Shown one piece after another: positions 1 through 5,188 of a stretch of DNA of 5,188 nucleotides (its first letter is position 1; each line of letters opens with the position of its first letter). This stretch comes from an uncultured Bacteroidota bacterium (GTDB lineage: Bacteria > Bacteroidota > Bacteroidia > Bacteroidales > UBA12481): positions 1 to 5,188 of the forward strand of contig CAILAQ010000340.1 in NCBI GenBank assembly GCA_903832165.1, written 5' to 3'. Under the pieces are notes generated by a model. It was not told the DNA's origin, searched no databases, and saw only the letters and a program-made list of their open reading frames with translations. A program made the translations under genes and the position numbers.

Positions 1-214
1 CCAGTACTTTAATGCTATCCATAGATACGCATATGCTTCCATCTGGTTCCGTACGGGTGGATTTTACCCAATAATCGGTGGTTACCAATGGTGTGTCTTT
101 GATTTTAGAGTCCGTTTTTCCCGGAAAGCCGATCCATTCAAGTTGTACTCCGTTAGTTGCTGTCAGTTCAACTTCGGATCCCGGGCAAATGGACTGATGA
201 TTGGCTTCCACCTT
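1..214 (-). repeat. Ig-like module, copy 2 of a dispersed duplication, cut by the window edge
   Basis: Residues 1037-1107 include ICPGSEVELTA (C1046), LEWIGFPGKTD, TTDYWVKS and GSICV. They mirror the module at residues 660-733: CPG, a W-I strand, GKTD, a T-x-Y strand, then G-x-x-C. The module, and the protein, continue beyond the left edge. Confidence 0.68.
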
Positions 215-3200
215 CAACCGCGTACCGGGAGTCAGCGCAACCACTTTAACAGCCTTACAGCCGTTCTTGTCAGTCAGCGTAAATGAAAAGGATCCTGAAC
301 CCAGTCCGGTAATGGTATTATCCCCGATCTTAGCCCCATTTAGCATGATATTATAAGGAAGGATTCCTCCTGAAGCCGCCAGTGAAATCGACCCGTCATT
401 GCTGGTTCCGGTGGAAGGAGCTTCCGGACAGGCTTTCATTGAGAGCTGCTCAGGCTGACTGATGGCAACCGGTGGTTCCCACGTGTTGAAACAGACTCCA
501 TCCTCGCGTATCTTGATTTTATAGGCAGTGCCGAGCGGAAGGTCTTTGAACAGGCCGCTGTTGTCCAGATAGGTCTCACCTCCATCGATTGAATAAGAAA
601 TATTCATTCCGGCACCTTTTGCATCTATGCTGATTGAGCCGTTGCTCATGCCGAAACAACTGATATCCTTTGGCGTAACGCTGTTAATTTTTAGGGCTGC
701 AGGGTCATTGATCTGCAGATGAATGGTATCGCTGGAAGAGCATTTGTCCTTGGTGATTGACAGCCAGTAATCCCCGCTCTGTGTCACGGAAAAAGTTTGG
801 CCGGTCCCGATACCATCATTCCAGGAATAGCTGTCTCCGCTTCCTCCGATCAGAATAATCGGATCTGTTGAGCAATAGGCAGTATCCTGTCCGAGATTAA
901 CCGTCGGACTGGGAAAAAAGCCGATGGCTATTGGCAGGGAGGTGGTGATACATCCATGTATGTCAGTTGCAGTAAGCGTGAGTGCAGGAGTAGGTGTTTT
1001 TATTTTTGCTGTCTGGTCAGTCTGGCCATTGCTCCACAGGTAGGAAGAAAAGCCTGATTCGCCTGCGATCTTAATTGTTTGTCCCTGACAGGAGGTGGTG
1101 TCTTTGCCCAGGTCGGGGACCTTGGTTTTATGGACATCAATGGTAAATGAGAGCGGGGTGGGGCAGCTGCGTCCCGCATCGATAGTTGTTGCTATAGCAT
1201 TGTAGATCGTTTTTTGATCGGGATTGACAGTCACTTCGAAATCGGTTTTTCCGGCCGGATTGATCCAGCTAACCTCATCGGCGCCCAATACTTTCAGCGT
1301 TATGGGATTGCCCGGGCAAACGATTGTATCTCCCAGCGAAATCATTTTTACGTTTGAACCCCCGATTTCCTCTACATGGATGGTATCGATTGTGGGGCAA
1401 GGTGAATATTTCGAAAGGACCTGAACCACATAGTCACCACCATTAATCCCGGTGAGGGTATTCGACTTGGCCAGGGGATATCCCTCCCAGATGAAACTAT
1501 AGTTTGCCAGGTTCCCGGAAGGGATTATAGTTGCACTTCCATCCTTGTTGCGGCAGAATGCGCTTGTAGAATACGTGGTATCAATGTTTGGCGGTAATTT
1601 TTTTTCCACCCACAGAGTATCCCACCCCACACATCCATGGTAATCAGTCACCTTTACCCGGAATTCGGAAATCGGCAGTAAGCTGTCATTGGTCACGGTG
1701 CGGGTTCTTACCTTGATTTTTACATCTTCCCACTCATAAAAGGCGCCGGATCCTGCATCCAGATCCATATTGAGGCCGATGCAAAGCTGCACCCTGTGGG
1801 TATCGCGAAGGTTAACCTGGGGAAGAGGGTTGATGGTCAGGTCTCTCGAATAGTTGACCGGGTTTCCGGATTTGAATACAGTCAATCTGACCCTGTAGGT
1901 TCCGGCCGTCAGAAATGTGTATCTGAAATCATTGGTCTGGGAAGTCTTTGTAACTGTCTGGCCACTGGATAATTTAGTAAACACCCAGGCCCGTGGAGTA
2001 TTTGGGGTGATGCTTGATTGATCAGTGATATAAAACAGGGTTTCATTGCCGAGGCAGAGATTCTCAAAATAGAAGGGTTGCTGAACATACGGAAGTGGTA
2101 TAGCAGCTGGCAGTCCTGTTCCACCTGTGCCGCCAAGCCCCGTATCATTATCGACCAGCCTGGCGCCGTTTTCCAAAAAATCACAACCGGGATACGGGCG
2201 CATAGGGGCATTGATCACGCCCACGTAATCCCTGTCTTTAAAAGCGATATATATTTTACCATTGGGCGCTATTTGCATGGCGCCGCATTGCATTTCCGGA
2301 TTGCTGAAAAGAAATCTGCCGGTTTTAATCAGCTGGTTTCTGTCGTTTGCGTCATAAAATGAAAGGTCCCACTGATAGATGGCCCCTCCATTCCGGCAGG
2401 ACCCATACAAGAAGTTTCCGCTTGTGGGTTCGAATCCATAGCGGCCAGTCGGAGAAAATTCCACCCCATAAGCGGAAAAACTGTAAGCAAATTTGTCGGT
2501 AAGGTCTCCTGCAGGGATCTTCATGGCGTTGGAGATCAAGCCACTTGTGACATCAAACCGGAATATTTCGAAGAATTTTCCTCCTTCCACTGCGAGTGCA
2601 AGGCGCGTTCCGATATCATTAACCTTAATCTGACCTGCTGCCCCGTGGTTTGTGCCATCGTCGATGGTATCATTCTGATGAATGCTGCCAATGGGTTGAG
2701 TATCCGGATTATGCCAGCCATTCTGGAGTTTTATTTTCACAAACCTGTTTGTATTGAATTCATGCATGATGAACCAGTACCCGGTTTTAGTGGTTTCGTA
2801 AGTAAACGGCACGGCAACAAATTTCTCGGTAGTATTTACGGCCAATCCGTTGGGATGGGTGGCTGAATAATCGAAAATTACCGACCCGCTGCTTCCTGAC
2901 GTCATGAGGATGGTGTAATAGTTTACCCCCAGAGTTGTTTCATTTCCTGTGACGAGAGGTTTTGTGGTAAAAATAAAATACTGATCCGGATTGTCCGGGT
3001 CCGGAACAATGGTTGCTGCCTGGGTGGAGGATGAATCGCCGGAAAGGACGGAGGTATTGATCTGATCGTGATTAGAGTTCCAGATATTTACTCCGTCGGT
3101 GTAAAACATCAGCTTCCCGGTGGCATCCGAAATGGTCGCAACCCCTTCTGATGCATCCATCCGGCTGTTATGCAGAGGAACAGGATCAAAATTTGTAAAA

Positions 3201-3322
3201 TCGAGCCCTGCTTTTTTTCCAAAATACCAGAAGTTCGACTGCTTCTGACCAAACAACGAGGAAAATCCAAGGAACAACATTAGGATCAAAGAAGCTGATA
3301 TATGAGCTTTTTGAGCCGTCAT
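1..3322 (-). CDS. Large secreted multi-domain surface protein (PKD/Ig-like and SprB-type repeats), probable T9SS cargo, 3' end missing
   Basis: The frame is open without a stop from the ATG at 3322 to the left edge (1107 codons), so the C-terminus is not visible. Residues 1-25 form a Sec signal peptide with a hydrophobic core (LILMLFLGF) and likely cleavage before Q26. Residues 30-418 form an N-terminal module with NFWYFGKKAGLDF near its start and APNGKIYIAF at 352-361. A PKD-like domain follows (about 417-497, AGTYRVRLTV at 473-482), then alternating Ig-like and SprB-like modules to the edge, nearly all with cysteines. In Bacteroidota this architecture belongs to exported, cell-surface or released proteins, often ending in a T9SS type B (CHU_C) sorting domain. 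That ending is inferred here, not seen. The role may be adhesion or gliding, but no enzymatic domain is visible and the substrate is unknown. No Shine-Dalgarno precedes the start, which was chosen because the signal peptide begins there. Confidence 0.93.
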   Translation of the reverse strand, partial: MTAQKAHISASLILMLFLGFSSLFGQKQSNFWYFGKKAGLDFTNFDPVPLHNSRMDASEGVATISDATGKLMFYTDGVNIWNSNHDQINTSVLSGDSSSTQAATIVPDPDNPDQYFIFTTKPLVTGNETTLGVNYYTILMTSGSSGSVIFDYSATHPNGLAVNTTEKFVAVPFTYETTKTGYWFIMHEFNTNRFVKIKLQNGWHNPDTQPIGSIHQNDTIDDGTNHGAAGQIKVNDIGTRLALAVEGGKFFEIFRFDVTSGLISNAMKIPAGDLTDKFAYSFSAYGVEFSPTGRYGFEPTSGNFLYGSCRNGGAIYQWDLSFYDANDRNQLIKTGRFLFSNPEMQCGAMQIAPNGKIYIAFKDRDYVGVINAPMRPYPGCDFLENGARLVDNDTGLGGTGGTGLPAAIPLPYVQQPFYFENLCLGNETLFYITDQSSITPNTPRAWVFTKLSSGQTVTKTSQTNDFRYTFLTAGTYRVRLTVFKSGNPVNYSRDLTINPLPQVNLRDTHRVQLCIGLNMDLDAGSGAFYEWEDVKIKVRTRTVTNDSLLPISEFRVKVTDYHGCVGWDTLWVEKKLPPNIDTTYSTSAFCRNKDGSATIIPSGNLANYSFIWEGYPLAKSNTLTGINGGDYVVQVLSKYSPCPTIDTIHVEEIGGSNVKMISLGDTIVCPGNPITLKVLGADEVSWINPAGKTDFEVTVNPDQKTIYNAIATTIDAGRSCPTPLSFTIDVHKTKVPDLGKDTTSCQGQTIKIAGESGFSSYLWSNGQTDQTAKIKTPTPALTLTATDIHGCITTSLPIAIGFFPSPTVNLGQDTAYCSTDPIILIGGSGDSYSWNDGIGTGQTFSVTQSGDYWLSITKDKCSSSDTIHLQINDPAALKINSVTPKDISCFGMSNGSISIDAKGAGMNISYSIDGGETYLDNSGLFKDLPLGTAYKIKIREDGVCFNTWEPPVAISQPEQLSMKACPEAPSTGTSNDGSISLAASGGILPYNIMLNGAKIGDNTITGLGSGSFSFTLTDKNGCKAVKVVALTPGTRLKVEANHQSICPGSEVELTATNGVQLEWIGFPGKTDSKIKDTPLVTTDYWVKSTRTEPDGSICVSMDSIKVL
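221..451 (-). repeat. SprB-like module 3
   Basis: Residues 958-1034 follow directly on module 2 and keep its plan: a cysteine in MKACPEAP, TSNDGSISLAASGG, LPYNIMLNG, TITGLGSGSFSFTLTDKNGC and a final strand. The opening cysteine is placed differently from the usual ISC-F-G motif, so this copy is divergent. Confidence 0.65.
452..676 (-). repeat. SprB repeat module 2 (clearest copy)
   Basis: Residues 883-957 give the characteristic SprB order: ISCFGMSNGSISIDAKGAG (C889), YSIDGGETY, a 'LFKDLPLGTAYKIKIRED' strand pair and a closing cysteine (C944) before ISQPEQL. This is the most convincing SprB match in the protein and supports surface display in a T9SS-bearing bacterium. Confidence 0.78.
689..1120 (-). 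repeat. Tandem pair of 72-residue Ig-like modules
   Basis: Residues 735-806 and 807-878 align with a 72-residue offset: LGKDTTSC (C745) against LGQDTAYC (C817), then an I-x-I-x-G strand, SYLWSNG against SYSWNDG, a GQT motif, and a second cysteine near the end of each (HGC and DKC). The spacing and shared motifs indicate internal duplication. Divergence is large at the protein level, so the duplication is not recent. The fold is inferred to be Ig-like. Confidence 0.75.
1124..1345 (-). repeat. Ig-like module, copy 1 of a dispersed duplication
   Basis: Residues 660-733 include CPGNPITL (C669), VSWINPAGKTD, a P-x-x-x-T-x-Y segment and GRSCP near the end. The same order of motifs recurs at residues 1037-1107, suggesting these two modules are closer to each other than to the intervening ones. 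Confidence 0.7.
1358..1591 (-). repeat. SprB-like module 1
   Basis: Residues 578-655 show the SprB-repeat pattern in divergent form: FCRNKDGSATIIPSG with C590, YSFIWEG, then TLTGINGGDYVVQV and a second cysteine in SPCPTIDT. SprB repeats are named after the Flavobacterium gliding adhesin SprB. The assignment rests on motif resemblance and is weaker than for the module at residues 883-957. Confidence 0.5.
1832..2074 (-). other. PKD-like domain of the secreted protein
   Basis: Residues 417-497 contain the typical PKD ending: DFRYTF, then AGTYRVRLTV (473-482), and a final strand leading into a proline-rich linker (INPLPQ). The N-terminal half, with ENLCLGNE and later ARAWVF-type strand spacing (PRAWVFTK), fits the family. 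PKD domains are extracellular beta-sandwich modules used as spacers or for binding. Confidence 0.65.
2069..3235 (-). other. N-terminal module of the secreted protein, possibly beta-propeller-like
   Basis: Residues 30-418 match by eye the module that opens many Bacteroidota surface proteins. An FWYFG motif is followed by a segment with EGVATISDATGKLMFYTDG. Further on come a 'what the record shows' style strand series (RLALAVEGGKFFEIFRF), VEFSPTGRYGF, and then APNGKIYIAF with DYVGVINAP and a GCDF cysteine (C380). The repeated short beta-strand pattern resembles WD40/YVTN propeller blades, but the fold is inferred. Near its end (393-404) is a glycine/threonine-rich stretch, TGLGGTGGTGLP, where relatives usually have a shorter linker. 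Confidence 0.6.
3248..3322 (-). other. Signal peptide of the large secreted protein
   Basis: Codons 1-25 read as a short polar/basic N-terminus (MTAQKAH), a hydrophobic core (SLILMLFLGF) and a small-residue end (SSLFG) followed by Q26. Glutamine after the cleavage point is common in Bacteroidota secreted proteins. There is no lipobox cysteine near the cleavage site, so a lipoprotein is unlikely. The exact cleavage position is inferred. Confidence 0.85.
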
Positions 3323-3463
3323 CCGGGTTATTATGGAAAATAAATATTTGATAATCAGTTTATTTAAACAATGCCAATCCACCGACAATTTATGAAAGTT
3401 ATTTATTTTCAAAGGTGTTGTATCAACTTTCCTGTATTTTTAAACGTTTAATGTGAATAATAT
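3323..3463. promoter_or_regulatory. Divergent intergenic control region
   Basis: This AT-rich gap separates two genes reading away from each other, so it must hold the promoters for both. No exact copy of the Bacteroidota -7 consensus TAnnTTTG is present on either strand. The nearest candidates are TAttTTTa at 3435-3442 for the plus-strand operon, and, on the minus strand, TTTG at 3410-3413 followed 17 bp later by TAAATTGT at 3385-3392. Both are weak and unconfirmed. No Shine-Dalgarno is visible before either start. Confidence 0.5.
3440..3451. promoter_or_regulatory. Perfect 12-bp palindrome, possible operator
   Basis: TTAAACGTTTAA reads identically on both strands and ends 12 nt before the first ATG of the reductase gene, overlapping the end of the candidate -7 element. 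A symmetric site in this position could bind a dimeric regulator. It has no loop, so it is not a terminator. In AT-rich DNA a 12-bp palindrome can arise by chance. Confidence 0.3.
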
Positions 3464-4156
3464 ATGCAAATGTCCGAAAAATCAGATAAAAAGAGGGTTC
3501 TTGTTTTTGGCGCCAGTGGGTTGGTAGGCACACAGATGGTGTTGGAGCTGAACAGAGATGAATCGTATTCCTCAGTCATTGTTTTTGTAAGGAAGCCGCT
3601 GAAAATCAACTATCCTAAAGTGACGGAACAGGTGATTGATTTTGACCGGCTGGAAAAATATGCTCCTTTATTTCAAGGTGATGAGCTGTTTATTTGCCTG
3701 GGAACTACTATAAAGAAGGCCGGTTCTGCAGGCGCTGTTGAGAAAATTGATCGCGACCTGCCTGTGGGGATTGCCCGTTTGGCATTCGAAAACGGAGTGA
3801 AACGGATTGGGGTGGTATCGTCACTTGGCGCCAACCCTGCGCTGCGGAATTTTTATCTGCGAATAAAAGGGGAAATGGAAGCCGGTATCCGGGCAATACC
3901 ATTTGATCAGATTGTTATAGCAAGGCCCTCCATGTTGCTCGGGGAGAGAGCCGATTTCCGTTTTGGAGAGGCTTTTGGCAAGGTGGTTATGAAGGCGGTC
4001 AATGTTCTCTTGGTCGGATCAATGCGCAAATATCGTGGGATTGAGGGCCAGGCAGTTGCCAGGGCTATGATTGCTTTGATCGGATCAGGGGAGAAAGAGA
4101 TTATTTATGAATCAGATGTCCTTCAGAACTGGGCAGATGCAAGTAAACAGGATTAA
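3464..4156 (+). CDS. Atypical short-chain dehydrogenase/reductase, NAD(P)-binding, TIP30/HTATIP2-like
   Basis: This 230-residue cytoplasmic Rossmann-fold protein carries the dinucleotide-binding glycine motif GASGLVG (16-22) after a beta strand (RVLVF). A second strand ends in FVRKP (R43), where the cofactor ribose or phosphate would sit, and LFICLGTT (75-82) follows. VVSSLGAN (117-124) leads to Y131-x-x-x-K135 within FYLRIKGEMEA, then IARPSMLLGER. Serine 119/120, Tyr131 and Lys135 match the SDR catalytic set. The SSLGA, FYLRIKGE and RPSMLLGER order is that of TIP30/HTATIP2-type proteins. Full length is close to that family, so the gene appears intact. Substrate is unknown. A second ATG lies at 3470 and no Shine-Dalgarno separates the two starts. 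It is the first gene of an apparent operon with an ABC exporter, 4 nt upstream of the ATPase. Confidence 0.9.
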   Translation: MQMSEKSDKKRVLVFGASGLVGTQMVLELNRDESYSSVIVFVRKPLKINYPKVTEQVIDFDRLEKYAPLFQGDELFICLGTTIKKAGSAGAVEKIDRDLPVGIARLAFENGVKRIGVVSSLGANPALRNFYLRIKGEMEAGIRAIPFDQIVIARPSMLLGERADFRFGEAFGKVVMKAVNVLLVGSMRKYRGIEGQAVARAMIALIGSGEKEIIYESDVLQNWADASKQD

Positions 4157-4160
4157 TTAT

Positions 4161-4889
4161 ATGATTGATCAACCGGCAATCGAAGTAAAAAAGGTATTTA
4201 AATCATTCAAAACAGTTCAGGCGGTCAGGGGGGTTGATCTGCAGATTCAACGCGGCCATTTTGTGGCAATACTCGGACCAAACGGAGCAGGAAAAACCAC
4301 TTTGGTGGAGATGATCGAGGGCATACAAACACCGGACTCAGGTGAAATCAAGGTGCTAGGGAAAACATGGAAACACCATTCCGCCGAGCTGCATCGCGAA
4401 ATCGGACTTTGTTTGCAGGATACCCGGTTCATTGATAAACTGCGCGTTATTGAGACCCTCAGGCTGTTTGCAAGCTTCTATGAACTCGACAATGAAAGGG
4501 TGGAGGAGGTGATTGATTTGGTGGCCCTTGAGGAAAAGCGGCGTTCCTATGTGGTGAACCTGTCGGGTGGACAAAAGCAACGTCTCGCCATTGGCCTTGC
4601 ACTCCTGAATAAGCCGGCTATTTTGCTTCTTGATGAGCCGACAACCGGTCTCGATCCGAATGCGCGCCGTGAAATATGGGCAATTTTAAACCGGATGAAA
4701 GAAGATACCGGAACCTCAATGCTTCTTACTACTCATTATATGGAGGAGGCTGAGCAGCTTTGTGATTATGTTGTCATCATGGATCACGGAGTTATTCTGA
4801 AGGAGGGCACCAAAGACGAATTGCTGACTGATAAAAAAACACTGGATGATCTGTTTATAGAGTTAACCGGGAGGCATCTTCATGAGTAA
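4161..4889 (+). CDS. ABC exporter ATP-binding protein (ABC-2 / DrrA-CcmA type)
   Basis: The 242-residue protein is a complete nucleotide-binding domain that powers export through a partner permease at the inner membrane. Visible motifs are Walker A GPNGAGKT (39-46), the Q-loop glutamine Q86 in LCLQDT, the signature LSGGQ (134-138), Walker B ILLLDE with catalytic E159, the D-loop GLD (163-165), and the switch histidine H192 in TTHYMEEAE. All key residues are present. The ending, LFIELTGRHL, is typical of ATPases paired with ABC-2 permeases. I chose the ATG at 4161 because homologues begin a few residues before the first strand (IEVKKVFKSF). An in-frame ATG at 4107 would add 18 residues lying inside the upstream gene. 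The gene follows the reductase stop by 4 nt and overlaps the permease by 8 nt. The transported substrate cannot be told from sequence. Confidence 0.95.
   Translation: MIDQPAIEVKKVFKSFKTVQAVRGVDLQIQRGHFVAILGPNGAGKTTLVEMIEGIQTPDSGEIKVLGKTWKHHSAELHREIGLCLQDTRFIDKLRVIETLRLFASFYELDNERVEEVIDLVALEEKRRSYVVNLSGGQKQRLAIGLALLNKPAILLLDEPTTGLDPNARREIWAILNRMKEDTGTSMLLTTHYMEEAEQLCDYVVIMDHGVILKEGTKDELLTDKKTLDDLFIELTGRHLHE
4869..4874 (+). promoter_or_regulatory. Shine-Dalgarno-like site for the permease
   Basis: GGGAGG lies 7 nt before the ATG at 4882, inside the end of the ATPase gene where it encodes part of the TGRHL tail. It supports 4882 as the permease start. The two genes before it lack such a motif, so here initiation may combine base pairing with coupling to the upstream stop. 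Confidence 0.5.
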
Positions 4890-5188
4890 CCGATTACAGG
4901 TAAGGCAGCTGGGCCTTCTCATATCAGCCAATTTCCGGGAAATCATCCGTGAACCGGGGGTTCTGTTCTGGGGTATAGGATTTCCAATCCTGATGTCGCT
5001 TGGTCTTGGCATCGCCTTTACAAAAAAACCGGCTGAAATCAGGAAGGTTGCCCTGGTGAGTTCTTCTACCCTGATTGTGAAAGATACGGTGGTGGTGAGC
5101 GATGAGCATCTGGGCTCCACTACCTTTATCTTTGAAAAGATGAGCTGGGAGGAAGCCATGGTTCTTTTAAAGCGGGGAAATTTCAACC
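4882..5188 (+). CDS. ABC-2 type transporter permease, N-terminal part
   Basis: Only the first 102 codons are present; the gene runs off the right edge. Residues 1-24 are a polar, amphipathic cytoplasmic start (LISANFREIIREPG). A hydrophobic segment at about 27-46 (VLFWGIGFPILMSLGLGIAF) is the first transmembrane helix. A polar region follows (47-102, with KKPAEIRKVALVSS), which in ABC-2 permeases is the start of a large extracytoplasmic domain before the remaining helices. REPG ahead of the first helix is common in this family. The start overlaps the ATPase stop by 8 nt, so translation is probably coupled and the products probably assemble together. Identification rests on this N-terminal pattern and the neighbouring ATPase. 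Confidence 0.88.
   Translation, partial: MSNRLQVRQLGLLISANFREIIREPGVLFWGIGFPILMSLGLGIAFTKKPAEIRKVALVSSSTLIVKDTVVVSDEHLGSTTFIFEKMSWEEAMVLLKRGNFN

Noticed and set aside
1224..1424. 66-codon open frame on the plus strand
   Set aside because: Antisense to the Ig-like modules of the secreted protein, with no start signal and no domain.
1909..2211. 100-codon open frame on the minus strand in another phase
   Set aside because: It overlaps the real minus-strand frame, which encodes the PKD-like domain here; the product has no recognisable domain.
2018..2362. 114-codon open frame on the plus strand
   Set aside because: It lies wholly antisense to the secreted protein, whose frame is continuous with recognisable motifs (APNGKIYIAF); the plus-strand product shows no known motif.
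1..3322. Possible frameshift or pseudogene in the large gene
   Set aside because: I read the frame triplet by triplet across the window and saw no stop, and module motifs remain in phase throughout.
4107..4160. Longer N-terminus for the ATPase from an upstream in-frame ATG
   Set aside because: The extra 18 residues lie inside the reductase gene and precede the point where ABC ATPases normally start; the ATG at 4161 fits better.
4863..5186. 107-codon open frame on the minus strand
   Set aside because: Antisense to the permease start, which has a start overlap, Shine-Dalgarno and transmembrane helix supporting the plus strand.
1..5188. CRISPR array, tRNA, rRNA, insertion sequence or phage genes
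   Set aside because: No regularly spaced direct repeats, cloverleaf-like segment, transposase motif or terminal inverted repeats were seen; almost all of the window is accounted for by four coding regions.

Overview
The window looks like chromosomal DNA from a member of the Bacteroidota, of moderate G+C and probably environmental. The main evidence is a very large secreted protein on the minus strand. It has a Sec signal peptide ending in FGQ, an N-terminal module of a type common in Bacteroidota secreted proteins (NFWYFGKKAGLDF and APNGKIYIAF motifs), and a chain of cysteine-containing PKD/Ig-like and SprB-type modules. Such proteins are normally exported by the type IX secretion system (T9SS). 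The AT-rich leaders without a clear Shine-Dalgarno upstream of the first two genes also fit.

Layout: positions 1-3322 (minus) hold the first 1107 codons of this protein, and its C-terminus lies beyond the left edge. Positions 3323-3463 are the only intergenic gap, an AT-rich divergent control region with a perfect 12-bp palindrome. Positions 3464-4156 (plus) encode an atypical short-chain dehydrogenase/reductase of the TIP30/HTATIP2 type. Positions 4161-4889 (plus) encode an ABC exporter ATPase. From 4882 to the right edge (plus) runs the start of its ABC-2 membrane permease.

The three plus-strand genes are spaced by 4 nt and then overlap by 8 nt, so they almost certainly form one operon. 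The ATPase and permease would make an export complex in the inner membrane. The role of the reductase beside them is not evident from the sequence. The secreted protein is transcribed away from the operon and need not be related to it.

I found no RNA gene, CRISPR array, insertion sequence or phage gene. I do not see convincing evidence of an undescribed system. The points most worth a second look are the modular duplications in the surface protein, the TIP30-like enzyme tied to an ABC exporter, and the palindrome in the divergent promoter region.
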